Shown here: one piece after another, positions 54,311 through 64,000 of the stretch
Numbering within the stretch: position 1 is the first letter of the stretch
Layout of the letters: the number at the start of each line of letters is the position of its first letter
NCBI GenBank assembly: GCA_018524725.1
Contig: JAEUWP010000525.1
Location: 62,001 to 126,000, forward strand
Direction: 5' to 3'
Source of the DNA: Podaxis mareebaensis
Taxonomy: Eukaryota; Basidiomycota; Agaricomycetes; Agaricales; Agaricaceae
Length of the DNA stretch: 64,000 nucleotides
The notes under the pieces: model-generated
The model's input: only the letters and a program-made list of their open reading frames with translations
The model's database searches: none
Told to the model about the DNA's origin: nothing
Made by a program: the position numbers and the translations under genes

Positions 54311-56064
54311 ATGGCCCAGCGCTCCATGGCGAGCGATCCCAGGGTACACAAACCACGGCTGCCGAAAGCCTACACTGACCAGCAGCTCGCTTTTCTCAAG
54401 AGGTGCGTATCCTCTCTTGCTCCAGCACAATCCTCATCTCCAACCCCAGCAACCTCCCCGAATTCGAGCGACGATCCCAAGGTTCCATACGCGGCGATGC
54501 GAAGAAATTCGCCTTGGAGCGGGCTTCGGATTTCATCGCACGCTTTGGCCTCCCCGACGAATTTATCGGTGTAGAGGAGTCTGAGTCACGCTTTCGTGAG
54601 GCAAGTCCACAGTCCTGCGCCATATTCAACCCTCGGGTACTGACCAGGCCTGCTGTGTGGCAACAGCAAATATACAACTGGTTTAAAAACACCGTCGGTC
54701 GCACAAGGCGGAAACTCGAGGGTCGACCTCGCTCCGCAAAAAAGGCAGCTGAGAAGGGTATGTCTTTTTTCTCGATCCCTCCCTTTGCTGAAATATTCAC
54801 CCACGTGTTTTAGCCGCCGCGGCTGCAGCTGCAGCTGCAGCATCCACCAACCCAAATGACCTACAACAATGGACCTCCAGCGTTCCATCTCCAACCATAG
54901 TCCCTTATTCTCATGGCGAAAGCAGTACAAGCCCTGTCAATGCCCCACAGACGCTCATCCAGCCCATCCAGTATACCAACCTCCAACCCACGCCCACCGC
55001 TCCTTCAATACAGCCCACACCAACAGCTTCCATTCAGCCACCACCACCTATCCCCCAACCAGCACCCTCCCCACACCACCATAGCCATAGCCACCCCGCT
55101 GCCGCAGCCCTCAACATCACAACCATCACCCCAGTAACACAAGTCACCCAAGTCACCCTCCGCGATGCATTCCTCCAAGGTGTCGATGCTTCTACACTAT
55201 CATCGATGATACAGACGTTCATCATGAGCAATCCAACCCTGTCACCTACTCCCCTAACGCCTGTAGTCGAGGCCCTCTTCGAAGCCGTCTCAGCAGACTC
55301 TACAGCCGGCGCATTTAGTCGCGACCCACATATATTTCTACAGAGGTATTTTGACGCGTCGGGGTATTTCCCAACTGGGATCGTGCATGCGGGTGTAAGC
55401 GGGCCTATGGCTGGTGCCAGGGCTTTGCAGATGTTGATTAGGAAGTATTCGACGTGGATACCTCATGCACCGCCTTTGACCCATTCTTCGTCGACGTCGT
55501 CTTCGAGGACAGCTGCGAGCGCTGGTGCGGGTAGTTCGACCCAGTCGAGAGTGGTATCTACCACGACGCCTGGGTTGACGTCGTCGCTTACTGATGAGAT
55601 GCAGAGGATTGCTGCGGATCGTCAGAGGAAAAAAGATCATATCCAGTGGGCTCGTATACATGCTGCTGCACTAGAGCTTGGGTTGATGGGTGTGGGTCGG
55701 GTCGGGGATACGGATAATAGTGGGTATACGTATGCTATGGGGAGAGCCTTTTCGGAGATGATGGCGAGGGATGCGGTGTGGGAGAGCGATGAGGTTGAGT
55801 GGGTTGCTGGGATTTGTGTCTTGAGAGCTGTGATAAGGACGGCGATGAGAGGTGATCGAAGGCAGAGAGATGAGTACGATGAGCTGTTGAGGACTTATGA
55901 GGGGCGGTGGAAGGAAATAAAGGATGAGGCAAGGCAGGTGCTTGTCGCTGTGAGTTGATTTTTCATATGTATTGAAGCATATGTGTGTTGACTTTGTGGT
56001 ATAGGAAGTTCTGCTAGGGGCGAGAGAAGATTTATCTCGCATGTTGGACGAGACGCTCTCGTAA
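54311..56064 (+). CDS. Conserved protein with homeodomain-like WF-x-N helix, function unknown
   Basis: Exon 1 (54311..54402) reads PRVHKPRLPKAYTDQQLAFLK. After a short intron come PEFERRSQGSIRGDAKKFAL, ERASDFIARFGLPDEF and ESESRFRE. A 66-nt GC-AG intron (54601..54666, donor GCAAGT) is followed by QIYNWFKNTVGRTRRKLEGR, which looks like a homeodomain recognition helix (WF.N...R.R). The rest has a poly-Ala run, a Pro/Thr/Gln/His-rich stretch, a conserved region (LRDAFLQGVDASTLSSM, GAFSRDPHIFLQRYFDASG) and an Arg-rich helix end. The last exon (EVLLGAREDLSRMLDETLS) stops at 56062..56064. I infer a nuclear DNA-binding regulator, but the homeodomain call rests on one helix only. Similar proteins occur in other Agaricomycetes and are unnamed. 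Confidence 0.7.
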
Positions 56065-56465
56065 TCGTTTCCGGTTTTCATGGCGTATCCGTTATTTGTC
56101 TCGAGGAACACCTTTCTTGTATCCCCGTTTCTCTGTCTGCGGTCTGTGTTGTTACCCATTCACTCTATTGTACATATACCTCGACCTTATTGCTCTCATC
56201 ATATCCTCTAGGCCCCTCATTCACCACTGTTGTTTGTCTAGTTCTTCATCTACTTGCTCATTTAACTTGGATTTATGTTGGATAATGGGCCAAGGGTTTA
56301 ATATCAACAATTATTTTTGTTTTCTCTATTTGTTTCCCTTGTTCTTGGTTGCTTCTGCGATCTTGGCTTAATTACGAGCATTTGTATGTATCATATGTAC
56401 GTGCTGAAGTGAACTAAAACCCTCTCCATCACATCTTGCGCGTGCCTCCTCTCTACGAATCTAAT
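56065..56465. other. Convergent 3' region
   Basis: A pyrimidine-rich gap between two converging genes, about 400 bp. It should hold both 3' UTRs. I see no gene in it. Confidence 0.45.
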
Positions 56466-58920
56466 TCAAGTGTGCATTTTAGCAATCTCGTTTTCATCGA
56501 GCACACGTAGGAATACGTACCCGTGGGGTTCACGTGGATACACGACCAATTGTGCTCCATCTCGTCCTCGGGGAGCCGCACATCTCTTCAAACCGCGATA
56601 GAACCCGTACGCCTGACCGGTTGGAATACGCTCATCACGTTCTCCGTGTAAAATCAATACGGCGGTGGTGACTCCTGTAACGTTGTGAATTGGGCTTGTC
56701 TTGCGTTCAGAAGTGAATGTGGTGATTGAGTTCGAGGGATGGGTCCATGGCGAAGAACCTCCTATGGCGGCCTAAGACGTAACACTCAATGAAAAGAAGG
56801 TTGTGTGGAGATATTTGAAGCGGCAGACCTCGAGTTCTGGAGACCCAGATTCCATAACCATACCTTCCCAATGCGTCGCTCCAGCCCCTACGACAGCGGC
56901 CTTATATCGCGTCTTGGATTGCGTTACTCCCCAGGCAGTTAACGATCCACCTAAGGATTCCAAGAACTCAACTCAATTGACGAGGATCTCATTATTAGCA
57001 TCGGGATTCTACGACGTACCGTGGCTCCACCCAGCAACGCCAAGTCTGTCTGGATCCGCCCACCCTCGCGCAATAACCTCGTCGACCATACTTTCGCAGT
57101 CTGGCCAGTCGTAAACACCAATCCCGGCGTTTGCGTACGTAGCAAACGCGTGACCGCGGCCTTGGCTCCCGCGATAGTTGGGTGAGATTGTGAGGTAACC
57201 TGCCGAGGCACAGAGTTCCCGCCAGTTGCAGAAGTACGGCATATAGTCTGTGGATGGAGGATCAAGGGATTATGTGTTGAGTGTAATATGTGCAGGTAAC
57301 GAACGTACCGGGTATATCTCGTCTATAAGGTCCTCCGTGCAGGAACAAGATAGTTGGCAACTGACCGTCGGATCCGGGGCTGTACCCGGGAGGGAATCTA
57401 ACCAATCCGCTTAGCTCAATCCCGTCCTTCGTCTTCCACCTGATAACCTCCGTATTTAGTACCGGAGCTTCGACGAGCCACTTTAGATGGTCCGAGAGTC
57501 TCGTCAGGTTGCCGTTCGCCCTGGATAAGGTTGGTATTTCCTTGATGTTCTCCCTATCTGCGTGCATTTGAATTTTGCCAGACCAGACGTTGGGCGGTTC
57601 ATGACGTGGTCCAGAGCTCAGCACCGCAGCGAAGACGTATGTTACAGCTAACGGATCAGAGGGGTCACATACTCGTTTGACGTCCCAGGAGTTGAACCAA
57701 ATTGCGTCGGAGGAAGTGTGAAAGAGGGTGAATTTATGGGGGTAACGTGGGTTGTCTGGGTCGAAGGTGATTATGTCGATATGTGAGTCGGTGTCGTAGC
57801 TCACCTCCACTGCGAGGATGTCTTTTTTGGCGTCGTTAGTGTTGGTGAGAGTGCTCGGATGGGGTATGTGTGCGCGGAGGATGCGTACTGCATCCTCTTC
57901 AACTCCGTATATGCGCTCGGAGTAAGGTTGAGAAGTGGGAAGATGGTGGATGTGAAGAGTACGCGCGTCGAGTGAGTTGTGTGGTTCATAATTCTGGAGA
58001 CTCGCAATATGCCCCGAGGATAGCCAGATATTGGATCCCGAAGGCGATCGCGGGTAGCTTCCAAGGGATTTCGGCTGCGCACCTTTGTCTATCACAGAAA
58101 TGGATTCCAAGAGTACCTCAAATTCCGTCCATTCGGTCCCTCTATTTTCGCGTAAGCGGTAAAGAAGGGATTGGCTATCAGGACTCCAAGTGAATCCCTC
58201 GACCTGTTTATCCGTCGGCACATTCCCAAGTGTAAGGATTTCGTCTGTTTCGAAATTGTACAACCGAAGCCTGGACAATCCATCCTTCGATCCAATCACC
58301 CTCGCATCGTTCTTCTCCTGCATCTTCTGCAGGTCCTCCGGTGTGCTTTCATCCTGGCTCGTAAACGCGACCCATTTCCCATCAGGAGAGATCTCGAAAC
58401 CCTGCACCCCCTTCTTGCTGAACTTGGATGTTAAGATGCGAGGCTCGGGTTTCGTCTTTGTCGCGTCATCAGGGGTGTCATTGCGGTGATAGCCCCGATA
58501 ATCAACGAGCGGAGGCTGACCAAGCGCCAGAGTATAAATGTAACTCCCCTTTCCGGGAGTCTGCCTATCTGACAAAAACAGAATTTGTGTCCCATCGGGA
58601 TGAAAAACGCCCCCACGGTCATTAAACTCCCCGCTTGAGAGCTGGATCGCGCTCTGAGGTCGGTCAGTCTCCGCGAGCCAGAGTTCAGACAGTGTGCGAT
58701 CGCCGGCTCGGTAGAATGGGGTGACTTGGTATAAGATCAGTTTGCCGTCTGGACTAATCTTGACGTCGCGCACTTTGGGTTCAGCGGCAATTTGAGTAGG
58801 TTTATGGCCTGGATTTAGGCGTTGATTGGGAACCTGGGATTGCGTATGAGCCTCTGGTCCTGGATAGGATGAGGTCATAGTTCCATTGATGGAAGATCGG
58901 TAGGACGTTGTAGATCCCAT
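56466..58920 (-). CDS. S9-family peptidase, acylaminoacyl/prolyl oligopeptidase type
   Basis: Four exons (57309..58920, 57020..57247, 56829..56950, 56466..56771) join to 755 residues in frame. The first two thirds form a beta-propeller with WD-like blades (VRDVKISPDGKLILY, GGVFHPDGTQILFLSD, GFEISPDGKWVAFTSQD, GFTWSPDSQSLLY). The hydrolase domain has PTILFLHGGPY, PNYRGSQGRGHAFA and GVAGWSHGGS. The nucleophile Ser612 is in GWSHGG. The Asp is Asp700 in LHGERDERIP, and the His is His737 in REPHGYV. All three are present, so the enzyme should be active. It releases acylated or other N-terminal residues from short peptides in the cytosol; no signal peptide is seen. The intron after GWSHG splits the active-site motif codon. 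The gene is divergent from RAD52. Confidence 0.92.
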
Positions 58921-60059
58921 TAGGGCGCGGTTAGGGCGCGAGTGGATATGAATGACGGGCTTGTTGACAAGCGGGAGTAGGCGGTGACAGCGATCAAGAG
59001 ACCCGTCCTATATAAGAGTTCTGGCCTTGGGTTGATTATTCCATCTAATAAAGTGATATGTCTTTGAGGGAGAAATATATTTGTATCAGCGGGAAGAGCA
59101 AATGGTCACAGGGGTAACAATTACCGTTTACCGCGAAGCTTATTTGCTAACGGGTATGCCGAGCTAAGTCGGGGCTTCTGCACTTTGATTGGACTGTGAG
59201 AAATGTTAGGATTATGCCATGCGCAGATGGTGTGAGGTTACTCACGCGCCGCCCAAGTTGGTTATCGCTCCGGGGTATATGAGGTGTAGATGTCCATTGA
59301 TCACGGCTCATCTTCTGCACCCTGAGAACCAAACTGTGACCCTCCACAGGTATCGGGTTCTCTAATAATAGATCCAAATGCGTAAAACCCACCCTAGAGT
59401 CTTCTGGCACGGAGGGAGTGCGACAGCGGAATCAGAATCTAGAAGAAGCTCGCTACCCGTAGGTAGGGACACTTGTCTACAAGAAAATACTAAGCTATTC
59501 AGGAACTGGGATTCGGAAGTGATGAGATATCTGCGTGAAATCCGAACATGGAACGCATAAACCTCTTTACCTACCGTTTGTTGATCCTTGGAAAGGTTCT
59601 TTTTCATTCGGGGTTACGCTCCAAAACATTGGAAACGTGAATCCGAGTCTATGACGATAAACAAAGGCTAACGGTTCTTTGATCGCGGTGTAATCGCGAG
59701 TTTCGAGGTTTTTTTTTTCTGGTGGGTTATTCTTTTCAAGCACATACGCAATGTGCGCCGAACCGCGCCGCCGCAGATTGCAAACAAAACACGAACAAAA
59801 CACTTCATGTTTGCAGCAGTCAGCATGACACAAGTCACGTGCTACAACGGTTGGAACTCGTGACCGACGCGTGATGCGTGATGGATTGGTCTCGGTGCCG
59901 TCAAAGTTACCATTCTCTCTCCCCGACTCACATTAGGCGCGTTTGGATACAAGAATCGTACAATCAGACCCGGATGTCTTTTTAACTTCGACTCCGTATA
60001 ACTGCATGGCCGGTGCATTTAGTCGCCACTTAGTCCACTCGTACTACGCAAGTCAGGCA
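58921..60059. promoter_or_regulatory. Divergent region between the S9 peptidase and RAD52
   Basis: The 1.1-kb gap carries both promoters. Open frames on the minus strand (for example 59147..59410) lack a recognisable domain. A run of 10 T lies at about 59709. No further feature was found. Confidence 0.4.
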
Positions 60060-62147
60060 ATGAACTCGTCAATTGTCACCTCTGGAGCCATGTCATTTAA
60101 CCCATCGATGCACGGAACGCCAGTGCCCTCTTTCCCTTCCTTGGGCTCATCAATGCCGTTTACACCAACACCTTTTGCAAACGAGAATATGTCTGAAGAG
60201 ACGGCGATGAAGATTGCTGCATTACAAGTAAAACTCAACCAAAAACTTGGCCCGGAATACATCTCCCAAAGACAGGGGCCGAGGGGGGGGCCGAAGCTAA
60301 CGTATGCGGAGGGGTGGAAGATTATAAACTTGGCGAACGAGGTCTTTGGATTCAATGGATGGAGCTCTAACGTGGTCAACATGACTACGGATTTCGTGGA
60401 TCGCACCGAGTCAGGACGGTATAATGTAGGCGTTTCTGCCGTTGTAAGGGTGACACTCCGGGATGGTGTATACCATGAGGATATTGGGTGTGGCACGGCG
60501 GATAACTCGCCAAGCAAAGGTCAAGCTTTGGACAAGGTATGTTTATCTACATCTACATCTTGAGGTGCTTCACGCTGTTCATGATCGTGTTCTAGTGCAA
60601 GAAGGAAGCAGTCACAGATGGTCTCAAACGTGCATTGAGGAATTTTGGAAACTTGATGGGAAACTGTCTTTATGACAGAGCATATACCCAGGAAGTTGTA
60701 AAGATGAAAGTTCCGCCGGTATGTACTTCATTCCGAAACCCAGATATTAGCTAACAAGAGCGTCTCAGGCTAAATTTGATAAGAGCGAGCTTCACCGAAG
60801 ACCAGAGTTTGCGGAAGAGACGAAACCTTCGACCAATCCACCGATAACCGCGTCGAGACCGCCTGTACCTCCATTCAACCCCAACGCTGTAACATCACCC
60901 TCAATATCAGCATCATCCTCGACCATTGGACAGCCTATCAACAGTCGAGAACCTTTGCCAAATGGGCGAGCTCCCATAAAAAGGCAGCCATCAACGAACC
61001 TTGCTAACACCAACAATTCCAACACTTCCAACATTTCGTCAAATACCGATGACAATGCATCCGTCCAATCAGCATCCGATACTTCAAATCAGTATATGCG
61101 ACATCCTCAACGGCATCACCCACAGCAACAACAACAACAAAACCGCCGCGTCTCCTTCGCGGAAAGTTCTGCACAGGACTCACGAATGGGTGTTGCCGTT
61201 CCCGCCGAAACAGGACAACCTGTCATAGCTAAAGTAGAGGCTGAAGAAAGTTTCGATTTTGGAGATGACGACGTCTTCCTTGCCGCACTGGGGATAGAGG
61301 AGGGTGATTTGGGACGGCCGATTGAGACCGAGGCTGACATGGGCCAGCCAATTGCTCTTGATGAAGCTTTCCTACCCCCAGACGGAGATATAAGCGTGAC
61401 TACTAGTGAAACGTCCGTTGGCGACATTTCGAAGAGCAGTATACCTCCAAGGGAGAAGGCGACTAGACTGCGGCGGTGGCAAGAAATCCTGGACCCTAAC
61501 CCAACAAGCAACACCAACCCGTTGGAAACGTCACCTCTTATCCAACAATCCACGCCTACAGAACAAGTGCAAGTTGCTTCTTCGTCAACTAGTAGCTTCT
61601 CAAACGACCAGAAGGCATCTGCATTCCGACCTCTTAGTAGCATTAGTCGCAAAAACCAGCCTGGACATATTCCAGCACAACGGAACCACCGACCGCTCAA
61701 CAGGCTGCCACCGGTTCAGAATGAGAACGAAAATCCTAATCCCGCTCCTTCGAGCTCTGGTGAATCCGGAGGAAAGCGTCCATTAACGCCGTCAATTGGA
61801 GGATTCCATTTTCCTCCGGGAATGGTACGCATTTAGTCTTTATGATCGATCACTGGTGAAACATGGCCGATCTCGCTTATCATTTTTTCTTCTAGAACCC
61901 CCTCCAAAATCATAACACCAATTTACATCAGGGCCAACGAGTTGGCATTGGCAGTGGCATTGGTATGAAACGACCTGCTGACGCTATGGTGGCTTCGACG
62001 AGTGAGGGGAGTTCGCGGACAAATGTTGACAGTCATCGTGGCCCACGGCCGGGTATGGGATTGCAACAGGCTGCTCCACCGCGAAGAGAGCCTTTCGCGC
62101 CATTAGAAGTTGGGGAGGGCGGGGACGTTAAGCGGATTAAACGTTGA
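60060..62147 (+). CDS. RAD52: DNA repair and recombination protein Rad52
   Basis: Exons 60060..60536, 60596..60718, 60769..61824 and 61896..62147 join to 635 residues in frame. The annealing domain (about residues 45-195) has [93 protein letters not shown] and [11 protein letters not shown], all highly conserved. The long tail is Ser/Pro/Asn-rich with a poly-Gln run and acidic [19 protein letters not shown], a likely Rad51 or RPA contact, though this is inferred. It mediates single-strand annealing and Rad51 loading in the nucleus. Another in-frame ATG at 60006 would add 18 residues. The start at 60060 is chosen because it is nearer the usual distance to the domain. Confidence 0.95.
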
Positions 62148-63318
62148 CATGGTGGTTACGTTCTTTCCCAGCCGGAACCCTACGGTAACATCCGCATGAC
62201 TGTTTCCGATGGAATGGCTGTTCTTTCTTCGCCTTGGCTTTGATTACATTTCTTTTCATGAATGCTGTTCGAAACTTTTTGCACGTTCCCTATCCATTCG
62301 TACGCGACTATCTCGAACTCAGGCCTCAGTCTTACTGCAAATTTGTATCACGGTACACATTCATGTTCCTCTACTCATAGATGCTATACTTGTTGGATTC
62401 TTGTTCAATTGTAATTCGTTGGCCATCTGATCCTACGTCTGGAAGGCTTGCAGATAAAGCGTCGAAGAGAAGCACACGGCCAGTCAAGTCGGCATGGAGA
62501 CCGGAGGGCAGGGATGCTTGAGGTATACCACAGTAATCGAGTACATATATGAACTGATCCCTCTCCACACTAGCTTCCACTTCTATCTGGCTTCGGCCAC
62601 CTATCCCTTTTGTCTCCACGTCTTTTGGAAGTACATGCCTCCAACGGCTTCCTTATTCTTGCTCGCCCCCCACTCTCGCTTCAACTCTTCAATGTTCAGA
62701 CATGGGCAGAAAGTAACTGTTTTTTTACCTAGAGCATTCTGCCATGGTTTGAGCCCATCATAGTTTAGATTTATTGCATCGAGATTCGCGTCATTATTTC
62801 AAGAGTTCATCGATGATCTCTATTCGACACCGAGTCGTTGGTGTTCTTCTAATTGAGGCGCGAGCTTTGGCATCCATATAATGCCACCGTTAAGTACTAA
62901 GTAGCAACGAGTTTCCGGTTCATTATTGATCTATGACTAAGTTCATTATCCTGTTATAATGTAGGATCACTGCGATAGCGACAGCGAGTATAATACACAT
63001 TGATTCAATGATCCTTCCAGGATCCACCTAAGGTATCCCGCGATAGCACCTGATAGCATCTCGATTTGTTAAGTAAATCCATCCAGGCGTGGAATACTGA
63101 CGGAAAAAGCGCCGGACGAGGAAGAAGTCACAAGATGATGGTCAGATGTGCATGTGATATCCACGTGACTATTAATTGATAGAGATGTGCGCGTCAGCTA
63201 CACTAGGGTTGCCTTCCAACCTCGGCGTCGAGCTCAGTCGAAGTGACTCAATCCACTACATCCATCGCACACTTATCTCTTCAGAAAGCTGTATGTGCTC
63301 TTTGAAGCCCCAGACTCT
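62148..63318. other. Intergenic stretch between RAD52 and STN1
   Basis: It contains the RAD52 3' UTR and the STN1 promoter. No frame in between has support, and no repeat was recognised. Confidence 0.4.
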
Positions 63319-64000
63319 ATGAGCCGAACAGCAGTAGCAACAACGCCAACGACAAAGCCACTGCGACGCGCTGGAAGTATCTTCATACCGCCTTCCAAAC
63401 GAAGATACCTCTCCGAAGACGGCAAGAGCAAATCGATACAGGAACCTTCAGCGAAGGAGATATGGGAATGGACTTTGACATCAGCTGCGATAGCGAAGTG
63501 CTACGTACGAGATGCTATGGTCATGTCAGGAGCCAAGAAGGTTTATTCAGACACCAATGTTCTGTCTTCCGCGAAATTAATTCTTGTTGACCAGGATATG
63601 ATTTTTATTGGCCGGGGAGAATACCTCGCCGTAAAGTTGAGATATGTGGTGTCGTTGTTGGTATCCAGGAGCTCGGGAAGAAAATTCTGTACACTGGTGA
63701 GCCTCACAAGATTGCGTTCATGAAAACATCTCCTGATGGTATCGCAAGCCGATGATGGAACTTCGGTTACTGACTGCATACACGTCTCGCAGCAACATTT
63801 ACGACCTCTAGAAAAGAACAAGTATGTGAGGGAACCAGAACCGTTGCCACCTCCAAGACCCATGACTCGGATAGGGGGAGTTATAAAAGTGATTGGGAAA
63901 GTACGGCGGAAGCATGGGAGTAGAGTCGTGTTGGTAGAAGAAATATGTGAGACTCTTTGTTCCATCGTATGCTTTCGCAGATGCTAACAATTGCCTAACA
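63319..64000 (+). CDS. STN1: CST-complex subunit Stn1-like, OB-fold (cut by window edge)
   Basis: The likely ATG is 63319 (MSRTAVATTPTTKPL). A first exon leads to EIWEWTLTSAAIAKCYVRDAM. After an intron whose 5' end I could not fix, the sequence reads FYWPGRIPRRKVEICGVVVGIQELGKK and ILYT. Another intron (GTGAGC donor at about 63696) joins this to ADDGTSVTDCIHV and then KNKYVREPEPLPPP, IGGVIKVIGKVRRKHGSRVVLVEEI. The strand order and the V(D)DGT.V..C motif match the Stn1 OB-fold, in which W..RD, F.W.GR.P and YT.DDGT appear in this order. Stn1 works with Ten1 and Ctc1/Cdc13-like proteins to cap telomeres and to prime lagging-strand fill-in by polymerase alpha. The C-terminus lies beyond 64000. 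Confidence 0.78.

Noticed and set aside
1..64000. Search for CRISPR arrays, operons, bacterial defence genes or prophage
   Set aside because: The gene structure is eukaryotic throughout, and no regularly spaced short repeats were seen.

Overview
The window is nuclear DNA of a filamentous basidiomycete, most likely a mushroom-forming Agaricomycete. Genes sit on both strands and are cut by many short introns, mostly 50 to 65 nt, with GTRNGT-type donors and YAG acceptors. The gene set includes an Rrm4-type endosomal RNA-binding protein, an Agaricomycete-style 7-TM orphan, F-box proteins and basidiomycete LINE debris. No bacterial, viral or CRISPR features were seen. For many genes I joined exons by hand. 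Where the joined length divides by three and the protein reads through known motifs, the model is good; other splice sites are marked as unresolved.

Layout. 0-18 kb: PIG-S/Gpi17 (-, cut by the left edge), an Snt1/NCoR-like SANT corepressor (+), a Pin4 parvulin (-), a WW-like membrane protein (+), an F-box protein (-), a 7-TM protein (+), two tandem CsbD-like stress-type paralogues (-), a TENA/THI-4 protein (-) and mitochondrial ribosomal protein mL59 (+). 18-27 kb: Aly/REF mRNA export factor (+), tRNA-Ile(AAT) (-), then an accessory patch with a LINE endonuclease remnant, a secreted BBE-type flavoenzyme (-), a LINE C-terminal remnant and two LINE 3' tails, followed by the checkpoint gene Mad3 (+). 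27-35 kb: a small secreted protein, Rrm4 and the actin regulator Aip1, all +. 36-43 kb: two tandem F-box/zinc-cysteine paralogues separated by a third copy of the LINE tail. 44-47 kb: an ACS-family MFS permease (-). 47-52.8 kb: a gene-poor stretch with a doubtful small gene, a diverged 277-bp tandem repeat and a MITE-like inverted-repeat element. 52.8-64 kb: Erg6 (+), an unnamed protein with a homeodomain-like WF-x-N helix (+), an S9 acylaminoacyl/prolyl oligopeptidase (-), Rad52 (+) and the start of a CST-complex Stn1 gene (+, cut by the right edge).

Most genes are unrelated housekeeping functions with no operon logic; neighbouring divergent pairs probably share promoters (927/1214, 6703/7106, 16981/17391). 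Genome-maintenance genes are well represented (Mad3, Rad52, Stn1), as are RNA handling genes (Aly/REF, Rrm4). The parts that standard families explain least are the tandem F-box paralogues with a split C2H2-type finger, the tandem CsbD-like pair, the twin LINE tails and the gene-poor block at 47-52.8 kb.
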